From NCBI RefSeq assembly GCF_914767665.1, contig NC_059501.1:21738501-21802500 (forward strand): a stretch of 64,000 bases of DNA. Reading direction: 5' to 3'. This document shows, piece by piece, positions 53,766 through 62,651 of this stretch. The translations under genes were made by a program, and so were the position numbers. Source of the DNA: Harmonia axyridis. Taxonomy: Eukaryota; Arthropoda; Insecta; Coleoptera; Coccinellidae. Under the pieces are notes generated by a model. The model ran no database searches, was not told where the DNA came from, and worked only from the letters and a program-made list of their open reading frames with translations. Each line of letters begins with the position of its first letter. The first letter of the stretch is position 1.

Positions 53766-54400
53766 CTGTATATAAGAGCTTGGCATCTTCTTGCTATGCT
53801 TTGTATAGATTAAGGGAATTAACTAATGCGAATATATTAATGACCTATTATTGTTCTCATTTTCATTCCAGAATAAAATATGGCATCATTTTCTGGGGAT
53901 GTTCCTCTCTTAGTTTAAGAGTGTTTAAACGTCAAAAGCGAGCTGTACGCATAATAGCAGGTGTTCAAAGATATACTCCATGTAGGAACATATTTATTGA
54001 GTATAGATTGCTCACAGTACCCTTTATTTATATTTTGGAAACTCTTTCAACTCTTTCTAAATTTCAGAGGAATAGCGATTAACATAACTATTACACACGG
54101 CATTGTGAGAAATTTTGTATACCTAGGCATAATCTCAGTATTTGTGAACAGAATCCAGCTTACTTCGGTATATTACTATACAATAAGCTACCAAACTCCA
54201 TTGGAGAACTGAAAAATATTTTTGCATTCAAAAAAAGCGTGAGAAATATGTTACTGGATAAATGTTTTTATCATGTTAATGATTTCTTGAATGATAGTGA
54301 ATTTAATTAATTTTGTACCACCTATAATATGATTGTTTAATGACTTGTCCTATATTGAATGTTCTCAATCTAAAGGATTAATAAAGATTATTATTATTAT
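53766..54400 (+). pseudogene. CR1/Jockey-like LINE RT C-terminus with 3' tail
   Basis: The plus strand encodes SLASSCYALYRLRELTNANI, HSRIKYGIIFWGCSSLSLRV, FKRQKRAVRIIAGVQRYTPC and ECRLLTVPFIYILE-like text up to about 54,060, then in a new frame blocks up to NLLLDKCFYHVNDFLND before a stop. This is the complete thumb and C-terminus of a CR1/Jockey-group RT. The 3' end AATAAAGATTATTATTATTA at about 54,380-54,405 is a typical LINE tail. Broken by at least one frameshift. Confidence 0.8.
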
Positions 54401-54405
54401 TATTA

Positions 54406-54740
54406 TAATCACTTACAAACCGCTTTTGACACCTAGTTGACTAGACTTAATTTATTGCAAATTACCTCTAGTCTTCAAGAGCACAATAGGCACATATATG
54501 AAGGAGCGTTCAAATGCATGATTTACTCGAACCTCCTTTCATTTTTGATAAATCTCAGTTGATCTTTCTGGAACCTGCAATTCCTTATAATTACCCACGC
54601 GCCATCTGTCCCATAACAATCAACTCAACAATAACAGTAACCTTACGGCGCCACCATATTAGATTAAGAAACAGAAATTCTTTCAGAAATATCCAAGAAA
54701 TACCTCCAGTCAATCGAAATCTCATTAGAGCTACCCTTTG
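54406..54740. other. Spacer
   Basis: No gene recognised. Confidence 0.3.
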
Positions 54741-55200
54741 AGACACGACGTCCTTCGTCTCGGGTTCAACGCCAAGACGCGAAGAGGAAAGTAGTAAGGT
54801 ACCTGACGGATTAACAGAAGATGGGACTCTGCGATACCTCGCGATGGACAAGCAGATACTGCGCCGCAATTACTACCAGATTGCCGGGCGATTACCATCT
54901 ACACACGTCAGACAGGCGGACATCTTGATAATGAAGAGGAACGAGGACCAAATGGACCGGTCCATCCGCCACCTTACGCCAGATACAGATCTAGGGAATG
55001 CGCCTTTGTCTTTCTTACTTAGCGAGTCGGTGGATGATGGACGTATCTTGGCCCGCCGATTACAATTGGCCTTTCTGCTGTCAGAAGGCGTCCAATCGGG
55101 ATGGCCACCATTCAATTATGCTGCGTCTTCAAAGGTTTCGACAATATTATTAGATTAAAAGCTTCGTCGAGTCTACAGTTTCTATGGACTACCGGCATAG
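54741..55200. promoter_or_regulatory. GC-richer single-copy island
   Basis: One of the clearest islands: non-repetitive and CpG-bearing, for example ATACTGCGCCGCAATTACTA and GGACCGGTCCATCCGCCACC. Frames of 104 codons (plus, 54,844) and 80 codons (minus, 54,873) overlap, and neither resembles a known family. It could be regulatory or a fragment of an unknown exon. Confidence 0.25.
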
Positions 55201-55394
55201 TTTTATTGTGTTCAATTACTCTTCTGCCTTTGGAGGTGATTGATTTCGTCTTTCTGATGGCTGTTTAACGGTAGAAAAGGATTTCGGTGTTTCTGTATTG
55301 TGAATTGGATAAGTGTCAATGTTAGCACGTGCGTGGAATAGGGTAATAGTTTAGAATGTAAAAGCATTTCGCACAGCTACGGAGCTATAAATTT

Positions 55395-56230
55395 TGTAAA
55401 TAATCCTTTATTATCGGTCAAGGAAATTTCTGTTCTGCCAGGCATTTCGGGGTTGTGTCATCAACTTTTGCACTTATATAATTTTATCTCACTCGCACAA
55501 GCCAATAATAATTCTAGCTATGATGTTATTTGCATCTGTTTAAGATGTAGAAAAAATTGCCAACCCATAGTTCAGCTAATCGATTTGGGTTTGACTTGAA
55601 ATCAACTCAAGTTCAAGTCAAGCAATAGTTTTCCATTGTCAAGTCAAGTACTTGATAAATAAATACTTGACTTGATATCGAAAAACTACTTTTTGACTTG
55701 AATTTGAGTTGATTTCAAGTCAAGCCCAAGTTAAGTAGCTTGAATATCAAGTCAAGCCTTATTGCCGAAGTAGAAGAGCTATCGGGACATAAGATTCACC
55801 CACTTTCCAAAGAACTAGATTTTTTTTAATAGTCCTTTATGATAGGCCGATCCAGAAGAACTTACAGGTGAATCTCAAACTTTTGAATTTTTGAAATGGT
55901 CAAATGAAAAATTTTGATTCCACTTGCACAGGGCTACAATTTTAATATGTTGTTATTTCATCTCTTCAAGAAGTAAGGAAAAATCGCCAACCCATTTTGA
56001 TCGTTGCCTGTACCTGCCAAAAGACTGCAGAGTTGTCGATGTCAGAGAGCTAGCGGGCCATTCGATTAACTCATTTCCCGAAGTACTAGATTTTTTGAAT
56101 AGTCCTTTATTATAGGTCGATCAAGAAAGTACTGTTCTGGCAGGTATCTCACGGTTGTGTGAAAAGCGTAAAAAAAAAATTTAATCCACTTGAACAAGGC
56201 TACAAACTTAAAATTTTGTTATTCCAAACC
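55395..56230. repeat. Tandem repeat, about 270-bp unit, three diverged units
   Basis: The mark AATCCTTTATTATCGGTCAA / AGTCCTTTATGATAGGCCGA / AGTCCTTTATTATAGGTCGA occurs at 55,402, 55,831 and 56,101. Units 2 to 3 are 270 bp apart. Units 1 to 2 are 429 bp apart, because a MITE of about 160-180 bp lies between them. Other shared words are GTTCTG(G/C)CAGG and AAATCGCCAACCCAT. Confidence 0.8.
55579..55760. mobile_element. CAAGTC-family hAT MITE inside the 270-bp repeat (copy 4)
   Basis: An imperfect palindrome of CAAGTC/GACTTG motifs (TTGACTTGAAATCAACTCAA; GTTGATTTCAAGTCAAGCCC) corresponds to the MITE at 7862-8040. The terminal TAGGGATTC is eroded at both ends, so the target duplication cannot be read. 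It accounts for the extra length of one repeat unit. Confidence 0.75.
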
Positions 56231-57537
56231 GATTTTGATTCCTTCCATAAAACCAAGATGCATCTAACCTCGCATCTAACATACGTTCACTATTATGAAA
56301 ATAATTTTTTTTTTTATTTATTTATATAAATTTAACTGAATTTACAAATTTGTGGATGTAGTAATTTAATGGTATGACATAAAAGTTTGTATCCATTGCG
56401 GGTATCGAGAGATGTCCTAGGACACAAAAACCTTGGTAAAAATGATTCTATAATTATAAAAGAGTGCAATTGGCGCATTTCTTTCTTGCCCCAAAAATGT
56501 TTTCACTTCATATCAGAGCTCTTTTATTCTTTTAATGATGCAATTGACATTATCATTTCATATCAACATCCAAAATCTGAACTTCGCCAGCTTTGTGGTA
56601 AATAAAAGATTGGGTATTTTTTGCTTTTCTGTTTGAATCTTCTAGGATTCTAATTATGCGGTAAACATAAAATTTTGCAAGAAGCTTGAACTCGTTTTTT
56701 ACCATCCGAATGCAAATTTTTATCTGGCTCGATTTTGTAATTTCGAAATTATCAAGAAACTCCTTGTGGGACGGTATTCGATATCCGTTATCATGTTTAC
56801 GGACGGACAGAATGAAATTTGAGGATGGATTATTCATCAGTGAGTCGATCATCATCGTTTATGGCCATTTATGGCTCAAAATTGTTCTGGTCGGAGAATG
56901 GGCGCTCGAAAAACGGTAGGATTTTTTTGATAAATCTGGATTTTATCTGGAGTTTTTAATTAATCGTTAGAGAAACGACTTATGCTAAGTCAGTTTTCTC
57001 CACGAAGATTTCCCAAATTCAGGAAATATTCAAATGAAACCATCCTGTAAAAAAGAGTCGTGATTAAAAGCAGTGAATAATAGGATTTTTCCAGCTGTCG
57101 ATGAAGAGCTATAAATACCGTCGACAAGGAAGTCCACGACCCCGAAAGAAAGGACCATGGGGTGTAATGAAATCTGTAAATCAAAGGCTTTTAGCAAGAT
57201 TTCCCGAAGGAACGGGAAACAGTGCGGTCTCACGCAATCGACTCGTCCGCGGGAATGCTCATCGATTTCGGTCGGTTTCCTTTGATGACGAAACAATAAT
57301 CTGCTTCGTACTCCCTGAGCTTGCCTCATCGAAAAACGTGATCTGTGTTTTCATTCCGAGTGGGAAAAAACGGAGAAAAATTAGGAATTTTAACACATCT
57401 GTGTTGTTGAATTTCTGGTTTCATTGATATTTGTTTTGCTTGGTCGTTTAATATTTAATATTTATTCACACTATAAACAAACTCCGACCCATCAAACATT
57501 ACATGGGGTGTCAGAAATACAAAATTACTCAAATATA
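56231..57537. other. No recognisable gene
   Basis: Two frames of about 100 codons on opposite strands (56,553-56,855 and 57,030-57,427) have no family resemblance. Nothing else. Confidence 0.35.
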
Positions 57538-58175
57538 CAGGGTGTTTCCTAAACATGCGGCAAAAATTCAGGGGGTTGTTCCTTGGACTATTCTAAGAAT
57601 ATTTTGTCCTTTGATGATTTTTGAAAAACCTATTTGTTTCGAAGATATAGGGGAAACAAAATTTCAGATAATAACATTTTATTATGAAAAATTACATGAA
57701 AATTCAACTCAACCTACAAAAACTGTTGAAAATGACCACCTCTAGCCAGCATACAAGCATCCAATCTTCTCCTCATTGACTGCCGAACCCTTTCAAAAAC
57801 ACCAGGATCATTTCTTATTAAATTACACCCAGCAATGATCCGATTTCGCAAGTCTTCCACATTTTCTACTGGAGTGGTATAAACTAATGATTTTAGATGG
57901 CCCCATAGGAAATAATCTAAGGGGTAAACTGGCCGTTTTTAGTAATTGGAATGTTGTTAAACAAATTTAAAAATAAATTGTACCTACTTAGTAAACACAG
58001 TGCGGTACGCATTTTTATTTAAACTATTATTAATTTTAAAAATATGAAAAATGTTGTTCGCCCTGTATCTTCGAAACAAAGAGGTTTTTCAAAAATCATC
58101 CAAGGACAAAACATGCTTAAAATAGTCCAAGGAACAACCCCCTGAATTTTTGCCGCATGTTTAGGAAACACCCTG
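57538..58175 (-). mobile_element. Mariner-type foldback element with transposase tail (TA target)
   Basis: A 638-bp element with ends CAGGGTGTTTCCTAAACATG and its inverted match, flanked by TA (57,536-57,537 and 58,176-58,177). The arms are complementary for about 130 bp with few differences (GGGGGTTGTTCCTTGGACTA; TTTTTGAAAAACCT). Between them lies the C-terminal end of a transposase on the minus strand. This links a MITE-like foldback directly to its parent transposase family. Confidence 0.88.
57714..57923 (-). pseudogene. Transposase C-terminal fragment inside the foldback
   Basis: An uninterrupted minus frame of 69 codons reads PLDYFLWGHLKSLVYTTPVE, then VEDLRNRIIAGCNLIRNDPG and RRRLDACMLARGGHFQQFL before a stop. 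PLDYFLWG is the third-catalytic-Asp block shared with the DD41D-type copies at 13.2 and 32.1 kb, and the rest is the usual C-terminal tail of these transposases. The N-terminal three quarters are deleted. The absence of stops suggests a fairly recent deletion. Confidence 0.85.
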
Positions 58176-58177
58176 TA

Positions 58178-58405
58178 TAAAACAAACAATGAAATCTACA
58201 GAAATACAAACATTTTCAACATTTCCTGGGATGAACTACCACTCCAGTAATCTTCTATCGAATATTAGGCCTTTTGAGCAAGTAACTTTTTGATCTCGTT
58301 TTTCATTTTTCTTTTGTTCATGCTTTTTAATCGTTATGGGATCCAATTGATGAAAAATGAAGTAAGGTGAGAAATCTTTTAAAAATCACAAGAACTCCAA
58401 TATAT
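58178..58405. other. Spacer
   Basis: Nothing recognised. Confidence 0.3.
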
Positions 58406-58560
58406 CACGGAATTCATGGCTGGGCTTGATATTCAAACTACTTGGCTTGAGCTTGACTTGAAATCAACTCAAGTTCAAGTCAAGTAGTAGTTTTTCAATC
58501 ACAAGTCAAGTATTTACTTATCAAGTACTTGAATCATATCATAGCAGTTTTATTGTGTAG

Positions 58561-58720
58561 TAGGGATTCAGGGCTTGGCTTGATATTCAAGCTACTTGGC
58601 TCAAGCTCAAGCAGCTTGAGCTTGACTTGAAATCAACTTTATTAAGTACTTGACTTGAGTTGATTTCAAGTCAACTCATGCTACTTGAGCTTGAATATAA
58701 AGCCAATCCGCGAATCCCTA
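58561..58720. mobile_element. Nested CAAGTC-family hAT MITE with 8-bp target duplication
   Basis: A 160-bp palindromic element, TAGGGATTCAGGGCTTGG to CCGCGAATCCCTA, flanked by TTGTGTAG (58,553-58,560) and TTGTATAG (58,721-58,728). The copy at 52.8 kb has the empty site (TTGTATAGTGTGACATC), which proves the insertion. Confidence 0.92.
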
Positions 58721-58864
58721 TTGTATAGTGTCACATCAATAAAAAAATGATGAATTGAGAAGGAACCTTTCAAAAACACTTTTTTTTTAATAAACTTATT
58801 CCATAAGAGAATCGAAGATATCTACTTTTTTGAATTAGGAATATAAACTAAATCTAAAGCCAAA

Positions 58865-59095
58865 CTAATATTGAGAAACCTCCAGGGTTTGCTTGATTTC
58901 ATGATTTTCCATCCAAGATCTAAGACACATGAGGCATCTTCTACATTTGTCGCCTATAACCATATTGCGGGTTTTTGTAACTGTGACAGCTCTGGAGAAT
59001 TGCCTTTCAACACGATCTGAAGATGCTGGCGTTGATGAAAAATTCTTGGCCATTTTGCCCAAGTTTGGGAAGATATTTCTACCAAAATCTACCAA
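58865..59095 (-). pseudogene. hAT transposase C-terminal dimerisation region, remnant
   Basis: The minus strand reads LGKMAKNFSSTPASSDRVER then QFSRAVTVTKTRNMVIGDKC and LMCLRSWMENHEI. This matches the hAT C-terminal signature (P.SS..xER.FS.xG.....R..L.......L.FLRSW). The frame extends only 76 codons, and the catalytic domain is absent. The same region occurs, more degenerate, at 41.1-41.4 kb (plus strand) and 53.2-53.5 kb (minus strand). It identifies the CAAGTC family as hAT. Confidence 0.8.
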
Positions 59096-59370
59096 TAGAT
59101 TCCGTAGAAAACTATTAATAAAGTCATGCTTTAGTCTCTCGGCACTCGAGGAATCCCCTTATTTAGTCTAAGCGCCCACGAGATTGCAGAAATATATGCC
59201 GTGCGACGCGTGCTTATCAAGCTCAAGTAATATCAATTAGCTTGATATCAAGAAAAGCAATAAATATTAAAGTCAAGTCAATCTCAAGTATATAAGTTTT
59301 CACGAGCTTGATTTTCAAGTCAAGTAGGTAGCTGGTTAAGTTGTCAAGCTTCTTGGCTTGATAAATCGTA

Positions 59371-59987
59371 AACTGTTGTTTTTCGGTTATCACAAAGTTG
59401 GCTCAAATGACAGCAAATGAGTTATGCTAACACGTCCTCCAAGGTTCACGTCTAATTTGGAAATACCCTGGATGATAGTGTATTCTAAAAAATTCTAAAA
59501 GTTGCAGAATGAGCTCCGATTCCAACACGAATGCGAAATTCGAAAACGAGCGACGAAGGACGATATTTCCTCTATTTCACTCAAGTTTTGTGAAACACTG
59601 TCGCAATTAAATGAAATAAAACAAAATAATTTCCACTGGATTATTTAATTGTTAGCATCAATTGTTTCGCCACAATGCCTGATGAAGCCACAGTGTGGCG
59701 AAACAATTGTTGCTAACAATTAAATAATCCAGAGGAAATTATTTTGTTTTATTTTATGTATAATGAATTTCCGCCAAGTAAGGAGCGAATCCATTTCATA
59801 TTGTTGAAATTCAATGAAAAATCAGATTATATATATCCTAGTGACTTTTGTATTGTATCTTGGGCGTTGGTGTGATTGTTACGAAAATTGACAGATCACG
59901 GAATTGGAATATGAATCGTACGTTTCGAATTTTGAAATAATTTATAATTACACATTAAGTTCGTGAATTATGTCTGACGAAATCGAT
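59371..59987. repeat. Spacer with a hairpin (59,614-59,754)
   Basis: The arms 59,614-59,675 and 59,693-59,754 are nearly perfect inverted copies (TGGATTATTTAATTGTTAGC; CAATTGTTTCGCCACA) around an 17-base loop. The loop and right arm include CTGATGA (59,679) and GAAAC (59,700), hammerhead core words, but a proper stem I is missing. The rest of the stretch shows nothing. Confidence 0.7.
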
Positions 59988-60646
59988 TTAACACCACCAG
60001 AATAAAGAGTAAGAAAATTGCACCACCTAGTATTCTTGAATTAGAAAATAAGCCTATTGAACGTGTGGAAAAATACAATTACCTTGGCACTATAGTAAAT
60101 TCCAACTGGGAACAAATCACTGAAATCCGCAGCCGCATAGAAAAAGCACGATCAGCATTCCTGAATCTGAGAAGCTTGTTTATTAACAGGGAACTTAGCA
60201 TTTCCTTGAAGGTCCGTATATTGCAGTGTTACGTTTTCTCGGTACTGTTCTACGGGGTTGAAGCTTGGACCCTCACTGACGCACTGCTTAAAAGACTGGA
60301 AGCATTCGAAATGTGGACTTATCGCAGAATTCTTCGAATATCATGGATAGATCACATCACTAATGAAGAAGTATTGAGAAGAATGAAAAAGAACAAGGAA
60401 GTTGTGTTCACCATCAAACAACGAAAGCTTCAATACTTCGGACACGTCATGAGGAACAGCAAATACCAAGTACTGCAGTTGATAATACAGGGAAAAGTGG
60501 AAGGCAGAAGGGGACCGGGTAGAAGAAGACATTCATGGTTGCACAATCTCAGGAAGTGGTTTGGCCAGATATCCATACAACTTTTTAGAAACGCAGCGAA
60601 CAAGATAAAACTTGCCATGTTGATTGCCAACGTCCGGAACGGATAG
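59988..60646 (+). pseudogene. LINE reverse transcriptase C-terminal part (endonuclease/RT type)
   Basis: An open frame (ATG at 60,065, but homology from 59,988) encodes ENKPIERVEKYNYLGTIVNS, RSRIEKARSAFLNLRSLFIN, LFYGVEAWTLTDALLKRLEA, YRRILRISWIDHITNEEVLR, LQYFGHVMRNSKYQVLQLII and KVEGRRGPGRRRHSWLHNLR to a stop at 60,646. This is the part after motif C of the abundant insect endonuclease/RT LINE proteins. There are no internal stops over 190 codons, so it is young, but it is 5'-truncated. The errantivirus LTR begins 56 bases after the stop, so the LINE's own 3' tail is displaced. Confidence 0.85.
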
Positions 60647-60701
60647 GGCACGACTTATGTTTTTTGGTCCAGCAAGATTGTTTTTAAAAACTTTAATATT
60701 A

Positions 60702-60941
60702 CAATTGAAATTACCAGTGAATTCTACGATAGAATTTTATTGAAATCAAATACAAGTGTTCGTATTAGATGTTTATTACAGACTAAGATAAGATAAAGCG
60801 TCCGTGTCGCTGGTAAGAATTGCGGACTTAGCCATCTTCCACGAAACGGGCCATCTTCCACGAAGCGGTCAGGTTACACATGTCTTCTCTTCCTTAGTCT
60901 GCTTATTTTGTTGCTATGGTCTTAGAACGAGATATATAACT
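60702..60941 (-). repeat. 3' LTR of the errantivirus (probable)
   Basis: In element orientation the purine-rich GAGGATGGAGG (60,942-60,952) is followed by AGTTATATATCTCG, like the AGTTA start of gypsy-type LTRs, and the sequence continues for about 240 bp to TTTCAATT. It contains AATAAA-type signals (GTAATAAACATC; CAATAAAATTC). It lies directly after the env stop, as expected. The borders are inferred because the other LTR is outside the window. Confidence 0.5.
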
Positions 60942-60962
60942 CCTCCATCCTCAGAGTGTCGT

Positions 60963-62651
60963 CTACGGGATGGTGAATGTCCTTGGGCTGTTGGTGTCTT
61001 CAGCTGAGGTGGATCTATTGGTAGCCCTTCGATTGCACAAATTTAGTCTTGTCAATTTTTTCACAATAAAATAGAAACATAATGGGATAATTAGTAAATA
61101 GATGATAAGGATCCAATATTTTGTTGATTTTGTTTCTTGAAATTTTGGTATTAGGGGTTTTATCTGCTCCTGTTGTTTTTGAAGTTCATGTACTTTGTCT
61201 AAGCGAATTTTGTGTAGATGTATCCTGGTGTATTGGGGTGTAGAGTTCTTCAATTCTGAAATTATTTGTGGCAGGAACATTGGTTGATTCTTAATCATAT
61301 GCTTATCATTTCTGTATCGATTGTTTTCAGTTTCGAATAGGCATCCGGAGGGAATGTCTACTAAGAAGGTACCTTTCAGAGTAGCAAAATCGGTTCTTTC
61401 ACAGGTTGTTAGAATTTTCATTTCTTTTGGTGCTACTACAATGTATTTCGAGTTGTCTACTTGTTCGATGAAATTTTCTGATAATGATATAGGGATGTGT
61501 TGACAATCCTTGTAGGTATCTTGGAGTTGCAGTAATTGGAATGTGCAATCTGAATGTTTCGTACCATCGGTGAGTTTGTTTTGGGTACAATAGTATCCTG
61601 GGTGCAAATCTATGCATGGTGTTGGAGTGTATTGAAAATACTTCTCGTTCATTGTCAGATATGAATTGGCTGGAATTATGGTTGTATTTTTTTTTGTTGG
61701 TATCGAGTAAAGGTGGTAATGTGAAAATTTTGTGGGATATATTATTGGAAAATATAGGATGAAAACAATTCTGTTGCCAGAAATATATGCATCTACGTCT
61801 ATAACATTATAATATTTGTGAATCTCTGCTTCCTCAACGAAAAGGAGGTTTTCTGGTTTATTATGTTTTAGAACGAATTTCGTAATCGTGTGTAGCTCTG
61901 ATGGTTTTATTATGCTATGGTGAAGTATTCTTTGCTTTGCAAAGTTTATAGCGTTTTCGATATCATTAAGTAATTGTAATATTATATTTAAACATACATT
62001 TATTTGATCTAAGACGTTTCTTGCTTGTAGGTAGTTAAAGAAGTTGAAATTTAGTTCTTTTAATTGGAATACTGTCTGAGAAAGTGCAGATTTAATTTCT
62101 TCCTGATTTTGTTTTAAGAATGAAACTGTATTATTGAAATTTTTGATTATTTCGGTGGTTATTGAAATTTCGGTATTTAATTTAGTGACAATCTCCTGTT
62201 GGTTATTTTTTAAATCGTCAAGAATTTGGTCGTAGTGAACTGCATCATTTGCATCTAAATTGCCTGAAATGCCTTTAATTACTGTGCCTAAACCGTTAAT
62301 GAGACCACGTCTGACTCTTGTTTTCGGAAAAATTATGTTTAATTTTTGTTCTGCCATGTTTAATTGGTAACTCAAAGCTCTGTCGAAATTTTGCAATTCG
62401 AAATAATATGGGTTCTTTTTATTATTTAGAATTGTTTCAGTAATTTTGTCGAAATGACTTCTTATCATATTCAACTCAGTGTGTATGGGTAGGAGATTGT
62501 AATAGTGGATGAAATTGTGGGATTTCAATTTTACTTTGGCGTTGCCTAGGTCAATTGGAAGAATTCCTGGGTTGTCTTTGAGGTTAGTTATTGTTATCTT
62601 CTGATCTGCTGTCGTCGCTATTGCGATTAGGCTCGTCCTGTAAAGATTCAT
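60963..62651 (-). CDS. env: Errantivirus envelope glycoprotein (endogenous)
   Basis: A 562-codon frame, uninterrupted. It is a class I-type fusion protein of the insect errantivirus/baculovirus F group by layout. A furin-like RVRR site is at residues 112-115, directly followed by a glycine-rich hydrophobic fusion-peptide-like segment. Long helical, coiled-coil-prone segments lie at about 135-245. A cysteine-containing ectodomain is at about 350-460, then a membrane-spanning segment at about 511-531 and a short basic cytoplasmic tail. The frame overlaps the end of pol by 68 bp. In this group env is made from a spliced mRNA, so the first residues here may not be the real N-terminus and the signal peptide could come from an upstream exon. 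Intactness suggests recent activity of the element. Confidence 0.88.
   Translation of the reverse strand: MNLYRTSLIAIATTADQKITITNLKDNPGILPIDLGNAKVKLKSHNFIHYYNLLPIHTELNMIRSHFDKITETILNNKKNPYYFELQNFDRALSYQLNMAEQKLNIIFPKTRVRRGLINGLGTVIKGISGNLDANDAVHYDQILDDLKNNQQEIVTKLNTEISITTEIIKNFNNTVSFLKQNQEEIKSALSQTVFQLKELNFNFFNYLQARNVLDQINVCLNIILQLLNDIENAINFAKQRILHHSIIKPSELHTITKFVLKHNKPENLLFVEEAEIHKYYNVIDVDAYISGNRIVFILYFPIIYPTKFSHYHLYSIPTKKNTTIIPANSYLTMNEKYFQYTPTPCIDLHPGYYCTQNKLTDGTKHSDCTFQLLQLQDTYKDCQHIPISLSENFIEQVDNSKYIVVAPKEMKILTTCERTDFATLKGTFLVDIPSGCLFETENNRYRNDKHMIKNQPMFLPQIISELKNSTPQYTRIHLHKIRLDKVHELQKQQEQIKPLIPKFQETKSTKYWILIIYLLIIPLCFYFIVKKLTRLNLCNRRATNRSTSAEDTNSPRTFTIP

Larger units (their letters stand above)
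58406..59370. mobile_element. CAAGTC-family hAT element carrying a nested MITE (copy 3)
   Basis: Eroded left end (GGAATTCATGGCTGGGCTTG) and right end (CTTGGCTTGATAAATCGTA), collinear with the copy at 52.8 kb through the AATAAAAAAATGATG block, the hAT remnant and the GCCGTGCGACGCGTGC block. A second, smaller member of the same family is inserted at 58,561-58,720. The outer target duplication is no longer readable. Confidence 0.85.

Noticed and set aside
54591..55158. Frames in the 54.7-55.2 kb island as a protein gene
   Set aside because: No domain, overlapping opposite-strand frames, and no splice or start context that favours one of them.
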